Source: an uncultured Clostridia bacterium
GTDB lineage: Bacteria > Bacillota > Clostridia > RGIG6154
Length of the DNA stretch: 7,224 nt
Assembly: GCA_934457515.1 (NCBI GenBank)
Contig: CAKSHV010000068.1
Coordinates: 1 to 7,224 of the forward strand
Direction: 5' to 3'
A program made the translations under genes and the position numbers. Each line of letters begins with the position of its first letter. Within the stretch, counting starts at the first letter, position 1. Of the stretch, positions 1-6,683 are shown piece by piece. Under the pieces are notes generated by a model. It worked only from the letters and a program-made list of their open reading frames with translations. It did not search any database and was not told where the DNA came from.

Positions 1-96
1 CGAAATCACCGTTTGGCGGGACACCGACAGGCGGTCTGCCATATCCTGCTGGGTTAGCCCGGATGTGCGCCTTAATTCTGCAATTTTGTTCTTCAT
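1..96 (-). CDS. XRE-family helix-turn-helix regulator, N-terminal part only (cut by window edge)
   Basis: The reading frame starts at ATG 96-94 and stays open to base 1, giving 32 residues: MKNKIAELRR, then TSGLTQQDMA, DRLSVSRQTV and IS. This is the first half of a Cro/CI-type DNA-binding domain: helix 1 with ELR, the LTQQDMADRL helix 2, and SVSRQTV as the start of the recognition helix. Small Firmicutes regulators that open this way are usually about 65-75 residues, or carry an extra membrane domain; the window cannot show which. A purine-rich ribosome binding site (AAAGGGG) lies a few bases upstream of the ATG. The gene has its own promoter, and two matching inverted repeats flank that promoter, so self-repression is likely (inference). 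It follows the ybaB terminator and is a separate unit from dnaX-ybaB. Family assignment is confident; the target genes are unknown. Confidence 0.88.
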   Translation of the reverse strand, partial: MKNKIAELRRTSGLTQQDMADRLSVSRQTVIS

Positions 97-111
97 ATTC
101 CGCCCCTTTCT

Positions 112-131
112 ATGTAAAGTTTGCTTTACAT
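112..131. promoter_or_regulatory. Operator-like inverted repeat, proximal copy (ATGTAAAG-N4-CTTTACAT)
   Basis: This is a perfect 8-base inverted repeat, ATGTAAAG at 112-119 and CTTTACAT at 124-131, with a 4-base spacer. It lies across the expected transcription start and early leader of the HTH gene, just downstream of its -10 box. A second copy of the same design overlaps the -35 box. The symmetry and placement fit binding by a dimeric repressor, most simply the HTH protein itself. Confidence 0.75.
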
Positions 132-135
132 GTAT

Positions 136-164
136 AGAATAGCACACTTTTTATCAAATGTCAA
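136..164 (-). promoter_or_regulatory. Sigma-A-type promoter of the HTH regulator gene
   Basis: On the minus strand, TTGACA (164-159) is followed by a 17-base spacer and TATTCT (141-136). The -35 box is perfect and the -10 box has one mismatch to TATAAT. Transcription should start near 129, leaving a leader of about 33 bases before the ATG at 96. The -35 box lies inside one inverted repeat and the start site lies in the other, so a bound repressor would block polymerase at both points. Confidence 0.8.
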
Positions 165-177
165 GTACACTTTACAT
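158..177. promoter_or_regulatory. Operator-like inverted repeat, distal copy over the -35 box
   Basis: ATGTCAAG (158-165), spacer TACA, then CTTTACAT (170-177). This is the same 8-4-8 design as the copy at 112-131, with one mismatch between the arms. The mismatch falls inside the -35 hexamer TTGACA, which fits a site that must serve both polymerase and repressor. The two centres are 46 bases apart, somewhat over four helical turns. Confidence 0.7.
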
Positions 178-184
178 ATTTTTT

Positions 185-214
185 AAAAAAACATCCGCAC
201 CGATCGGTGCGGAT
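185..214 (-). terminator. Intrinsic terminator after ybaB
   Basis: A perfect 22-base palindrome (193-214) forms a 9-base-pair GC-rich stem, ATCCGCACC with GGTGCGGAT, around a GATC loop. In the minus direction it is followed after two bases by seven T residues (191-185). It begins 13 bases after the ybaB stop codon and closes the SRP RNA-dnaX-ybaB block. Confidence 0.92.
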
Positions 215-227
215 TGATTTTTTTGAT

Positions 228-575
228 TTAGAACAAACCCGGAACGTTTAGTCCGCCGGTGATTTTGCTCATTTGCTGCGCGGACACGTCTTCTGCCTTT
301 TTTAATGCTTCTTTTACGGCGGAAAGCACCAAATCCTCTAACATTTCCACATCATCAGGATCTACACACTCAGGATTGATTTTAATGGAGGTAATTTCCT
401 TTTTTGCCGTTGCGGTAACGGTTACCATGCCGCCGCCCGCCGACGCTTCAACGGTGGTTTCGTCCAACTCCTCCTGCATTTTCATCATTTCCTGCTGCAT
501 TTTCTGCGCCTGTTTAATCATTTGATTCATGTTTGCGCCGCCCATGCCGCCCATGGGAAATCTCTGTTTTGCCAT
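228..575 (-). CDS. ybaB: YbaB/EbfC family nucleoid-associated DNA-binding protein
   Basis: This is a 115-residue protein of the usual YbaB/EbfC length; the family forms small dimers that bind DNA across the nucleoid. The first part is rich in Met and Gly (FPMGGMGG). A charged, Met/Gln-rich helix follows ([20 protein letters not shown]), then the family-typical segment [21 protein letters not shown]. Next come [15 protein letters not shown], a helix with ALKKAE, and the ending [10 protein letters not shown], which matches Firmicutes homologues closely. I chose ATG 575 (MAKQRF) over the in-frame ATG 587 because homologues begin this way. The AAGGA site is 11 bases from 575, whereas the ribosome binding site directly abuts 587. 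The gene lies 58 bases after the dnaX stop with no promoter seen between them, so it is probably co-transcribed with dnaX. A terminator follows. Its partnership with recombination/replication genes is known from conserved context only. Confidence 0.95.
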   Translation of the reverse strand: MAKQRFPMGGMGGANMNQMIKQAQKMQQEMMKMQEELDETTVEASAGGGMVTVTATAKKEITSIKINPECVDPDDVEMLEDLVLSAVKEALKKAEDVSAQQMSKITGGLNVPGLF

Positions 576-600
576 TTTGATTTTCATCCTTTCCTATGCT

Positions 601-617
601 GCGGCTTACTCAGCCGC
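601..617 (-). other. Small stem-loop in the dnaX-ybaB intercistronic gap
   Basis: On the minus strand GCGGCT-GAGTA-AGCCGC forms a 6-base-pair, nearly all-GC hairpin between the dnaX stop (634) and the ybaB ribosome binding site (595-588). No T-run follows, so it is not a usual terminator. It leaves the ybaB ribosome binding site free. It could protect or mark the mRNA between the two cistrons; this is inference. Confidence 0.45.
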
Positions 618-633
618 ACTTTCATTTGTTATT

Positions 634-2469
634 TTAATCTTCAAATTTTATAAAGTCGCCGAATTCTTCCTCCAGCGCCGAAAGGTCGGCTGCCGGCTGA
701 ACCTGCTGTGCCTGTGCGGCGCTTTCGTCCGCATAACAGCAGTGAATTTTAGGTTTCAGCCCCGTATACTGCCAAATCGCCTCGCAAAGGGCTTCTTTAT
801 TGGGCTGTCTGTCCACCAAATCGTGATTGATTTTATTTTCGGGACGGAAAATTAACATGAGCACATTGTCTTTTTCAATAACCGGTCGGCATAGGCGCAA
901 ATTCGAGCAAAGCGCCATTTTCTTTTCCCGCATTAAATACTCGGTTATATCGCTCCACGAGCTTAAAATGTCTTCCATACTGCCGTGTTTTGCCATTCTC
1001 GCCTGTTCTTCGGGCGGAACGGATGGCTGTGCATCGGCTTTTTCATCAGTCTGTGCAGCAACACTTTCATTGGGCTGCCCGATGGGTTGTTCTGCCTGTG
1101 CTTCTGCCGGCGGTTCCTCCGGCTGCCAGTTGCTTTCGCCGTTTTCTAACGGTTCGGGCGGAAAGTTTTCCGAAGGTTCCAAGGTTGGTGCGGGCGGCTC
1201 AATCGGCTGTGCCGATTGGGGCGTCGCCTGCGGGGCGCTCGGTGCGGCGGGAGCACTCATTTCGGGTGCTGCCGGCTTAGCTATTGGATTGGGCACACTT
1301 GGTGCAGGCGCCGCGGACGCCGTTTGCGGTTTGGCAAACGGCGGCAAAGCCGCCCCTCCCCCTGCCGAAACAGTCGGTTTTGTACCGTGCGCGCAAATTG
1401 CTGCAATGCCGATTTCCACCATCATTTTCGGATTCGGCGTTTCCTTCTGGCTTTTATATACGTTGCTTAAGCTCTTTAAAATCATAATAATCTGCGGCAG
1501 AGCAAACTTTTGGCTGTGCAATTTAAACATTTGCGCCCGCTCGCTGTTCATTTGCAGAATTTCTTCGGGATTTTTCACCATGGATGCTACCATTAAGCAG
1601 CGGAAATGCTCCATTAAATAAACGGTAAGCAAAAGCGGATCTCTGCCCTCCGCAATGGATTTTTCGCAAACTTCAATGGCTTCTGCGGCGTTTTTATCCG
1701 CAATCGCGCCCGAAAGGCGAAACAGGTCCGAATCGTCCACCGTGCCGATGACGTTTGCCACCGCGTCTGCGGTAAGGGTTTCATTTGAAAAGGAAAGGCA
1801 TTTTTCTAAAATGGACAATCCGTCTCGCATGGACCCGTCCGCCGCGTAGGCAACAGCGGAAATCGCGTCGTTTTCATACTTTGCGCCTGATTCATCGCAA
1901 ACATATTTTAATCTGTCCGCTATTGTTTTGCCCGAAATGCGCTTAAAATCGAATCGCTGACAGCGGGACAAAATGGTTGCGGGCACTTTATGGTATTCGG
2001 TGGTCGCCAAAATAAACATGGCATATTCCGGCGGTTCTTCCAATGTTTTTAAAAGGGCGTTAAACGCGCCGCCCGAGAGCATGTGCACCTCGTCTATAAT
2101 ATACACCTTGCGTTTTAAACTCATGGGCGGATAGGCAATTTCTTCACGAATTTGGCGCACATTGTCAACGCTCGTGTTTGACGCCGCGTCAATTTCAACC
2201 ACATCGATTGCCGTGCCGTTTTTTATGCTTTTGCACGCCTCACACTCATTGCAGGGCTCGGCGCCGATTGGATTTAAGCAATTCACCGCGCGCGCCAAAA
2301 GACGTGCTGTGGTGGTTTTGCCCGTGCCGCGCGTGCCGCAGAAAAGGTAGGCATGGGCACACGTGCCGTTTTCTATCTGATGTTTCAGAGCGGTTACAAT
2401 CGCCTCCTGCCCGCAAAGGTCTGAAAACGTTTCGGGCCGAAACGTTCTGTATAATGCCTGATGCTCCAT
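634..2469 (-). CDS. dnaX: DNA polymerase III subunit tau (clamp-loader ATPase)
   Basis: This is the clamp-loader ATPase that opens and loads the sliding clamp and ties the loader to the replicative polymerase. The 611 residues begin with the conserved MEHQALYRTFRPETFSDLCGQ. The Walker A motif is GTRGTGKT (45-52). Four zinc-binding cysteines are at 64, 73, 76 and 79. Walker B is VYIIDEVH (122-129; D126, E127), sensor 1 is LATTE (154-158) and the arginine-finger motif SRC is at 168-170. The collar domain spans roughly 215-360. A low-complexity Pro/Ala/Glu/Gln linker covers about 365-490, and a C-terminal domain (about 495-611, ending in an acidic tail) probably contacts the polymerase. All key ATPase residues are present. 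TAGGAGG lies 7 bases before ATG 2469. The start is only 29 bases from the U-run of the SRP RNA, and I see no dedicated promoter. No A-rich slippery heptamer sits near the end of the collar domain, so a frameshifted gamma form is not indicated. Confidence 0.98.
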   Translation of the reverse strand: MEHQALYRTFRPETFSDLCGQEAIVTALKHQIENGTCAHAYLFCGTRGTGKTTTARLLARAVNCLNPIGAEPCNECEACKSIKNGTAIDVVEIDAASNTSVDNVRQIREEIAYPPMSLKRKVYIIDEVHMLSGGAFNALLKTLEEPPEYAMFILATTEYHKVPATILSRCQRFDFKRISGKTIADRLKYVCDESGAKYENDAISAVAYAADGSMRDGLSILEKCLSFSNETLTADAVANVIGTVDDSDLFRLSGAIADKNAAEAIEVCEKSIAEGRDPLLLTVYLMEHFRCLMVASMVKNPEEILQMNSERAQMFKLHSQKFALPQIIMILKSLSNVYKSQKETPNPKMMVEIGIAAICAHGTKPTVSAGGGAALPPFAKPQTASAAPAPSVPNPIAKPAAPEMSAPAAPSAPQATPQSAQPIEPPAPTLEPSENFPPEPLENGESNWQPEEPPAEAQAEQPIGQPNESVAAQTDEKADAQPSVPPEEQARMAKHGSMEDILSSWSDITEYLMREKKMALCSNLRLCRPVIEKDNVLMLIFRPENKINHDLVDRQPNKEALCEAIWQYTGLKPKIHCCYADESAAQAQQVQPAADLSALEEEFGDFIKFED

Positions 2470-2498
2470 GTAATCGCCTCCTAAATCATAATTCCAAT

Positions 2499-2511
2499 AA
2501 AAAAGCTATAC
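2499..2511 (-). terminator. 3' end of SRP RNA: helix 1 strand followed by U6
   Basis: On the minus strand GTATAGC (2511-2505) is followed by six T residues (2504-2499). The pairing partner is not local but the 5' end of the same RNA about 260 bases away (helix 1). A small local hairpin, CGCAT-AAA-ATGCG (2539-2527), lies about 20 bases earlier. The site could work as a leaky terminator or processing point. Some read-through is needed if dnaX has no promoter of its own. Confidence 0.5.
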
Positions 2512-2772
2512 AGCCTTATTTCGAAACGCATTTTATGCGCGTTACAAAAGGTTGGACTCAAACCAGGCTGCCTTGCGGCACATCGAAGCATTTGCTTATT
2601 GCTGCTCGGTTCCCCGCCTGACAAGGTTCACAAAGAACGATTGCGCAAGACCCGGTTCTCAACATCCTCTGTTTTGCACGGACCGCACAAAAAGATCCCT
2701 CCATAAGGCATTCACCCTTGCTATAGCGGATTGCAAGTACAGGGCACCGCTACCTCCCCGGTTAGTATAGCT
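2499..2772 (-). ncRNA. ffs: Signal recognition particle RNA, large Bacillus type (4.5S/6S scRNA)
   Basis: The RNA is about 270 nucleotides, the length of the Bacillus scRNA, and scaffolds the SRP that directs membrane and secreted proteins to the translocon. The Alu-domain segment near the 5' end reads GGTAGCGGTGCCCTGTA and then GCAATCCGCTATAGC, closely like the Bacillus RNA. Domain IV, which binds Ffh, lies at 2622-2601: GTCAGG, then CGG-GGAA-CCG, then AGCAGC, with a GNRA tetraloop and the conserved AGG and AGCAGC loop strands. The ends pair as helix 1: AAGCTATAC (2773-2765) with GTATAGCTT (2511-2503). The base of helix 5 pairs GCCTTAT (2709-2703) with ATAAGGC (2519-2513). The position directly upstream of dnaX is the standard Firmicutes arrangement. 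The 5' end is inferred from the promoter and the 3' end from the U-run; each may be off by a few bases. Confidence 0.95.
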
Positions 2773-2777
2773 TAATT

Positions 2778-2806
2778 ATTATACCACATTCTTTTTCGGT
2801 TTGCAA
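2778..2806 (-). promoter_or_regulatory. Promoter of the SRP RNA gene (probably also serving dnaX-ybaB)
   Basis: TTGCAA (2806-2801), a 17-base spacer, then a perfect TATAAT (2783-2778), preceded by TGG, which gives an extended -10. Transcription is predicted to start at about 2772-2771, exactly where the helix 1 strand begins. No other promoter is evident before dnaX or ybaB. Confidence 0.88.
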
Positions 2807-2841
2807 CTGTTTTTATTATTTTTAACGAATTTTTTCCCGCC

Positions 2842-2874
2842 AAAAAAAGGATGCGGAAAATTCGCATCCTTTTT
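2842..2874 (-). terminator. Intrinsic terminator of the large secreted-protein gene
   Basis: GGATGCG (2869-2863) and CGCATCC (2855-2849) pair around a 7-base loop. The stem is extended by A5/T5 to 12 base pairs, and there are seven T residues (2848-2842) on the minus strand. It starts 6 bases after the TAA stop and keeps this unit separate from the SRP RNA promoter just downstream. Confidence 0.93.
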
Positions 2875-2880
2875 AGAGCC

Positions 2881-5800
2881 TTAATTTTCAATCTTACCTG
2901 TCGAAAAGTCGTATTTTCCGCCAAGGTATGGAATCATGGTGTCTGTTCCGCTCCAAAGGTACACCACAAAATGACACCCCAAATCCGATTCTGTTAAAAC
3001 AATCGGGTCGCTGACCGCCGTGGAAAAGTTCATCATCTTCGACGAGGTGTTTGCGGCGGGAATCGTGTTTTTCACAACCTTAGCAACCCGCTTAAACGCG
3101 CCGTTTTTGTCAACAAGAACGAAAATTGCCGTTGCGTCAACTGCATTCCCGGTGTCGTTCCCCACCTTAAAGAACGCAAAACAGTTCCCGGTCTGCGTAA
3201 TCTCGGCATTGTTTTTTGTGCCCCAGCCCGAAATGGTCGGGTTGCCGGTCTCGGACACGGTTGTACCGCGGGTGACGCTTGTTACCAACCGAATCGGTTC
3301 GGACGCAGCATAGGACAATGCGGAAAGGGTGCAAGCGGGGCTTGTTCCGATTTTCACCCTGTCTTTATCATAGAGTTCAACCATGTATTTAAAATCTTTG
3401 GTTGAATCGTCAACCGGAATATCAAATTCAAAAGGGAAGGTTGTATCGGTCACGGCTTTCCAGCTTTCCCCGCCGATTGAATAGCGCAGAATTGCCATAG
3501 ACAAGCCGTTTTCCTCGTCCGCCTCGGACGGACGGTAGGTTGTGTATACATAGGCGTGGTAGCTGTCGGGAGCAATCTGCACGGTGTGACCGATAACGTC
3601 ATTGGTGTTTAAAACCGAGTCCTGTGCGAAAGATGCGCTGTAGTCGGTTAAATTCGTGCCATACATTTTTGCATATTCGGGCGCACTTACATTTGCCGAA
3701 AACGCAATAGCAACGCTTGTTTTGGGCGGCACGGTAACGGTTGTTTTTTTGTTGTGAATTACCTTTGTCTGCGATGAGTTTCCTGATGTGTAGGTTACGG
3801 AATTTACTGCCGCCTGCATATTAACCTCGTCGCCGAAAGTTACGTTGGTTGTAATCTCTTCATCCGACGCGTTGGTAAACACAAACGCACATCTGCCGTC
3901 TTTCCGCGCACCGAACCAGTCAATTTGCTTGTTATCGACTGTAATCAAACCTTTTTTCATCCAGAGCCACATGTCTTTTTCGTTAAAGATTTTTCCGGGT
4001 GCAAAGCCATAGTGGCGGGTGCTGTAGTAGTGATAGCCCTGGCTTCGGCATGACGGAAAATCAACTTTCGCGTCTGACCACGAATATGCCTGGGAAATCA
4101 GAAAATCCTGCAGCATGCTGATCATAACAGGGATATGGTGGTAGTAAATTTGAGTTGTATCGGGTCCGACATAGGGGAAATTTTCCTGTTGCTGATAGGT
4201 GGAATATTCATTTAAATAATAGCTCGGGTAGTTGGCAAACCGACCGACCAATGCATTTCGTGCAAACGCCTCCAACAGCTCGTCGTCGGTGTAATAAGCA
4301 ATGCGCAGCAAATCGGGCGCCCAGGTGGACATGATGATGTTGCCGCTCGTTGCGCCGAACGTTGTGGTTTGCTCAATGCCGAGCCCCACGCGCGAAACCG
4401 TCCATGCGGGAACGGCAGTTTCGGTCTGCCCCGCCGCTTCGGCTTTCCATTTCGGCAGATAACCCATGGGAGATTTCCATGCGTCCTCCGCCTCGCCTAA
4501 GCGGAACCGCTTATCGCCGTGCCACCACATGGAGTTGGCAAAGTTATATTTTTGCACTTTATTGATGTAGTCCGCGCGGGCACCGTCTATTTCATACGTA
4601 TCGGACGGTTCGGGCATATAGGTTGCCCAAAGGGTTGCGATTAAGCGGTGCGCCGCTTCCTTTGCCGCGTCTAAATAGGTCTGGTCGTTTGTTTCTTCAT
4701 ACAGTTCCAAAAGACTGTTGATATTCGGCGTGAAATCCTTGAAAACGAACAAATTATCATCCGGTGCGTTGTTTGCGCCTGCGGCAACTTTGTCTGCGGT
4801 ATAATTTAAATTCACGCGGCGGTCGACATACCAGTTTCCGTGCGTTTTGGCACGGTTTAACACGGTTGACGCCGTTTCGGTCGCGCCCGACTGCGAAAGA
4901 GCAAGGGCTTTCGAGCGCCACAAATGCTCGGACGGGTTATTCACGCCGCAGTAGTTTGCCTTTGAAATATAGGTGTTGTTCAGGCGGACTGCCGCTAAAT
5001 GCTGATAATACGGCATCATGCCCATGGTCATCTGATACGCGCCGAAATAGCTTGAATTGCCGATACCGTCGGTGCCCTCTTTGCCGTCTTTAAAGCCCAT
5101 GGCGGTGTAGCCTGTGCTTAATGTGTCGGAATTGGAGATTAAAGCGTTTACCATGTGCTCGGGCGAACCGTAACCATGCTCGGTGCCCTCCCCGTCTGTC
5201 CTTCCGTATGCATTATACATAGCAGACGAGCGGGAAAGAATAAATTCCATGGACGGAACGGTGCGCTCGCTTAGTATGTTTTTATCCTCTGTTAACAGGT
5301 AGAGCTGCATGTAGGAAAGGGGGTCTGCGTCCGAGACCACATTTCTGCCTTCCATATTATAATGCGCCTTTCCGTCGTCGCTCCAGCCGCCGTACTTGTC
5401 GTCAAGTGCAAGGTCGGTTAAATTAAAAATCGTATCGGTCATAGACGCATAATAGTTATTTCTGTAGTCGCGGACCTTTAAATAATCGGTCAGCACACGC
5501 TGATACGAATCATACCAACTCGAAATTGCGGGCTTAGAAACTTCGCTGATCATACGGCAGGTAAACGAATAGGTGCCGTTTGCGCGAAATGCACAGTCGG
5601 ATGTGCCGATGATGGGTGCAAACACGCCGGGCTGCACATTGCCGTCTTTGCCGCGGATAGACAAACCGTAGTTTGACTGCGCATCGGCAGTGTTTACCGC
5701 TTTGACAGTTCCGTCATCATCATAATAGCGCATGTTTTCATTGCTGCGCACCCAGCGCATTTCTTTTGCCGAAGTGTTACCGTTCGAAACAATCGAAGCC

Positions 5801-6603
5801 GGATCTACAAAAATGCCGTGCGTAACATCTTTTCCCGCAACCGTGCAGCCGGTTTCGGTGGTTACCTGCGACAGACTTGCAGTTGAATACGCCTCAGAAA
5901 CCAGGTAACTGTCATCCGGAAGACCTTTTTCGGTGTAGCGGTACGGAACCTGAATAAATTTCATGCTTTCCTTATCATAGCCTTTGGGAGATGTAAACAG
6001 ACCGAAACTGTAATATCCGTCTTTTTTAGTTTGGGCGGAGAAAGCAACAAGCGGGTCTTTCTCATTTCCGCCGATGGACCATTCCATGGTTACTTTTGCA
6101 AACTCATTTTCGCCCTTTAATATAACCTTTTTGGGCGACGTGTTTTCATCTACCGTCATTTCGGACATGGTTATCCAGCTCGGATAGCCGCCCTCGAACA
6201 CGTTTGCGGTGGAGAAAGGGGTTCCGTTATACGAGCCGTAAAAATGCGGATAGTTTTCGCTTGAACCGGTATACGGCCAGTCGAATGCCGAAACGGAATC
6301 GGCATACATGACCAAAACGCCCAAGCCGTCGGTGTACGCATCTACCTCACTCCCGCCGACCGTTGTTCTGCGCTGCACGTATGCCTTTCCGTCCGACGCA
6401 GTTATGCGCCTGAAAGCAACACAAGTGCCGCTGCCCGAAATCTCGGCAACGGCACTTGCTGTCTGCTCTTCCTGCCCGTATGACGGGAACGCAAGCTCTG
6501 CATCATAGGTATATGCCGCGGCGGAACCGATAACCGGGCATGTTGGCTGAATTAGAATAATGAGAATCACAAAAATACAAAATAGCGAAATTTGCTTTTT
6601 CAT
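2881..6603 (-). CDS. Large secreted multidomain protein of unassigned family, possibly carbohydrate-active
   Basis: I do not recognise this 1240-residue protein as a named family. It opens with a clear signal peptide: MKKQ, a long hydrophobic run, then AAA before YTYDAE as a likely cleavage site. No lipobox, LPXTG or SLH repeat is visible, so release from the cell is likely. Residues of about 30-345 look beta-rich with many aromatics. About 350-870 is helical with repeating Leu/Ala/Tyr patterns (for example YLDAAKEAAHRLIATLW), like an alpha/alpha toroid of glycosidases or polysaccharide lyases. About 880-980 is a beta-sandwich-like part (QIDWFGARKDGRCAFVFTN, W896), about 985-1100 is Ig/FN3-like, and 1102-1240 is a C-terminal module ending near VVYLWSGTDTMIPYL. 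A possible active-site patch is E475-H476 to E482-H483. ATG 6603 was chosen because AAGGGG lies 8 bases upstream and the signal peptide begins there; an in-frame TTG at 6654 lies in the -35 box. A sugar-degrading or sugar-binding role is inference. Confidence 0.85.
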   Translation of the reverse strand: MKKQISLFCIFVILIILIQPTCPVIGSAAAYTYDAELAFPSYGQEEQTASAVAEISGSGTCVAFRRITASDGKAYVQRRTTVGGSEVDAYTDGLGVLVMYADSVSAFDWPYTGSSENYPHFYGSYNGTPFSTANVFEGGYPSWITMSEMTVDENTSPKKVILKGENEFAKVTMEWSIGGNEKDPLVAFSAQTKKDGYYSFGLFTSPKGYDKESMKFIQVPYRYTEKGLPDDSYLVSEAYSTASLSQVTTETGCTVAGKDVTHGIFVDPASIVSNGNTSAKEMRWVRSNENMRYYDDDGTVKAVNTADAQSNYGLSIRGKDGNVQPGVFAPIIGTSDCAFRANGTYSFTCRMISEVSKPAISSWYDSYQRVLTDYLKVRDYRNNYYASMTDTIFNLTDLALDDKYGGWSDDGKAHYNMEGRNVVSDADPLSYMQLYLLTEDKNILSERTVPSMEFILSRSSAMYNAYGRTDGEGTEHGYGSPEHMVNALISNSDTLSTGYTAMGFKDGKEGTDGIGNSSYFGAYQMTMGMMPYYQHLAAVRLNNTYISKANYCGVNNPSEHLWRSKALALSQSGATETASTVLNRAKTHGNWYVDRRVNLNYTADKVAAGANNAPDDNLFVFKDFTPNINSLLELYEETNDQTYLDAAKEAAHRLIATLWATYMPEPSDTYEIDGARADYINKVQKYNFANSMWWHGDKRFRLGEAEDAWKSPMGYLPKWKAEAAGQTETAVPAWTVSRVGLGIEQTTTFGATSGNIIMSTWAPDLLRIAYYTDDELLEAFARNALVGRFANYPSYYLNEYSTYQQQENFPYVGPDTTQIYYHHIPVMISMLQDFLISQAYSWSDAKVDFPSCRSQGYHYYSTRHYGFAPGKIFNEKDMWLWMKKGLITVDNKQIDWFGARKDGRCAFVFTNASDEEITTNVTFGDEVNMQAAVNSVTYTSGNSSQTKVIHNKKTTVTVPPKTSVAIAFSANVSAPEYAKMYGTNLTDYSASFAQDSVLNTNDVIGHTVQIAPDSYHAYVYTTYRPSEADEENGLSMAILRYSIGGESWKAVTDTTFPFEFDIPVDDSTKDFKYMVELYDKDRVKIGTSPACTLSALSYAASEPIRLVTSVTRGTTVSETGNPTISGWGTKNNAEITQTGNCFAFFKVGNDTGNAVDATAIFVLVDKNGAFKRVAKVVKNTIPAANTSSKMMNFSTAVSDPIVLTESDLGCHFVVYLWSGTDTMIPYLGGKYDFSTGKIEN

Positions 6604-6625
6604 CTTCACAACCCCTTTTTGTTTT

Positions 6626-6654
6626 ATTATAGCATGGTGAAGATGGATTGTCAA
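6626..6654 (-). promoter_or_regulatory. Perfect consensus promoter of the secreted-protein gene
   Basis: TTGACA (6654-6649), a 17-base spacer and TATAAT (6631-6626), with TGC directly before the -10 (extended -10). Every recognised position is consensus. Transcription should begin near 6619-6620, leaving a leader of only about 16 bases that consists of little more than the ribosome binding site (AAAAAGGGG). There is no room for a leader-based control element. I see no inverted repeat over the promoter. Confidence 0.9.
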
Positions 6655-6683
6655 TACCGTTTTTCAGCTGATACAGTTATTTT

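Noticed and set aside
399..405. A AAA AAG heptamer in frame within ybaB, identical to the E. coli dnaX slip site
   Set aside because: Slippage would end the protein within a few codons and I see no stimulating structure; a Lys-Lys pair in this family explains it by chance.
576..587. ATG 587 as the ybaB start
   Set aside because: The ribosome binding site directly abuts this ATG, and homologues begin at the MAKQRF position, 575.
827..1621. Long plus-strand open frame rich in Gly, Ala and Ser
   Set aside because: It is the complement of the GC-rich Pro/Ala linker region of dnaX; it has no ribosome binding site or recognisable motif.
2218..2224. A AAA AAC slippery heptamer in frame within dnaX
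   Set aside because: It lies near codon 83, inside the ATPase domain, and the -1 frame stops within about ten codons, so it cannot make a gamma-type product.
2552..2770. Plus-strand open frames across the SRP RNA
   Set aside because: The segment is fully explained by a structured RNA on the other strand; no coding signals.
6604..6654. N-terminal extension of the secreted protein from the TTG at 6654
   Set aside because: The extension overlaps the -35 and -10 boxes and would place 17 residues before the signal peptide; ATG 6603 has a proper ribosome binding site.
6655..6683. Possible terminator after the oxidoreductase-like gene (TCAGCTGA palindrome)
   Set aside because: The stem is at most four base pairs with no T-run; too weak to call.
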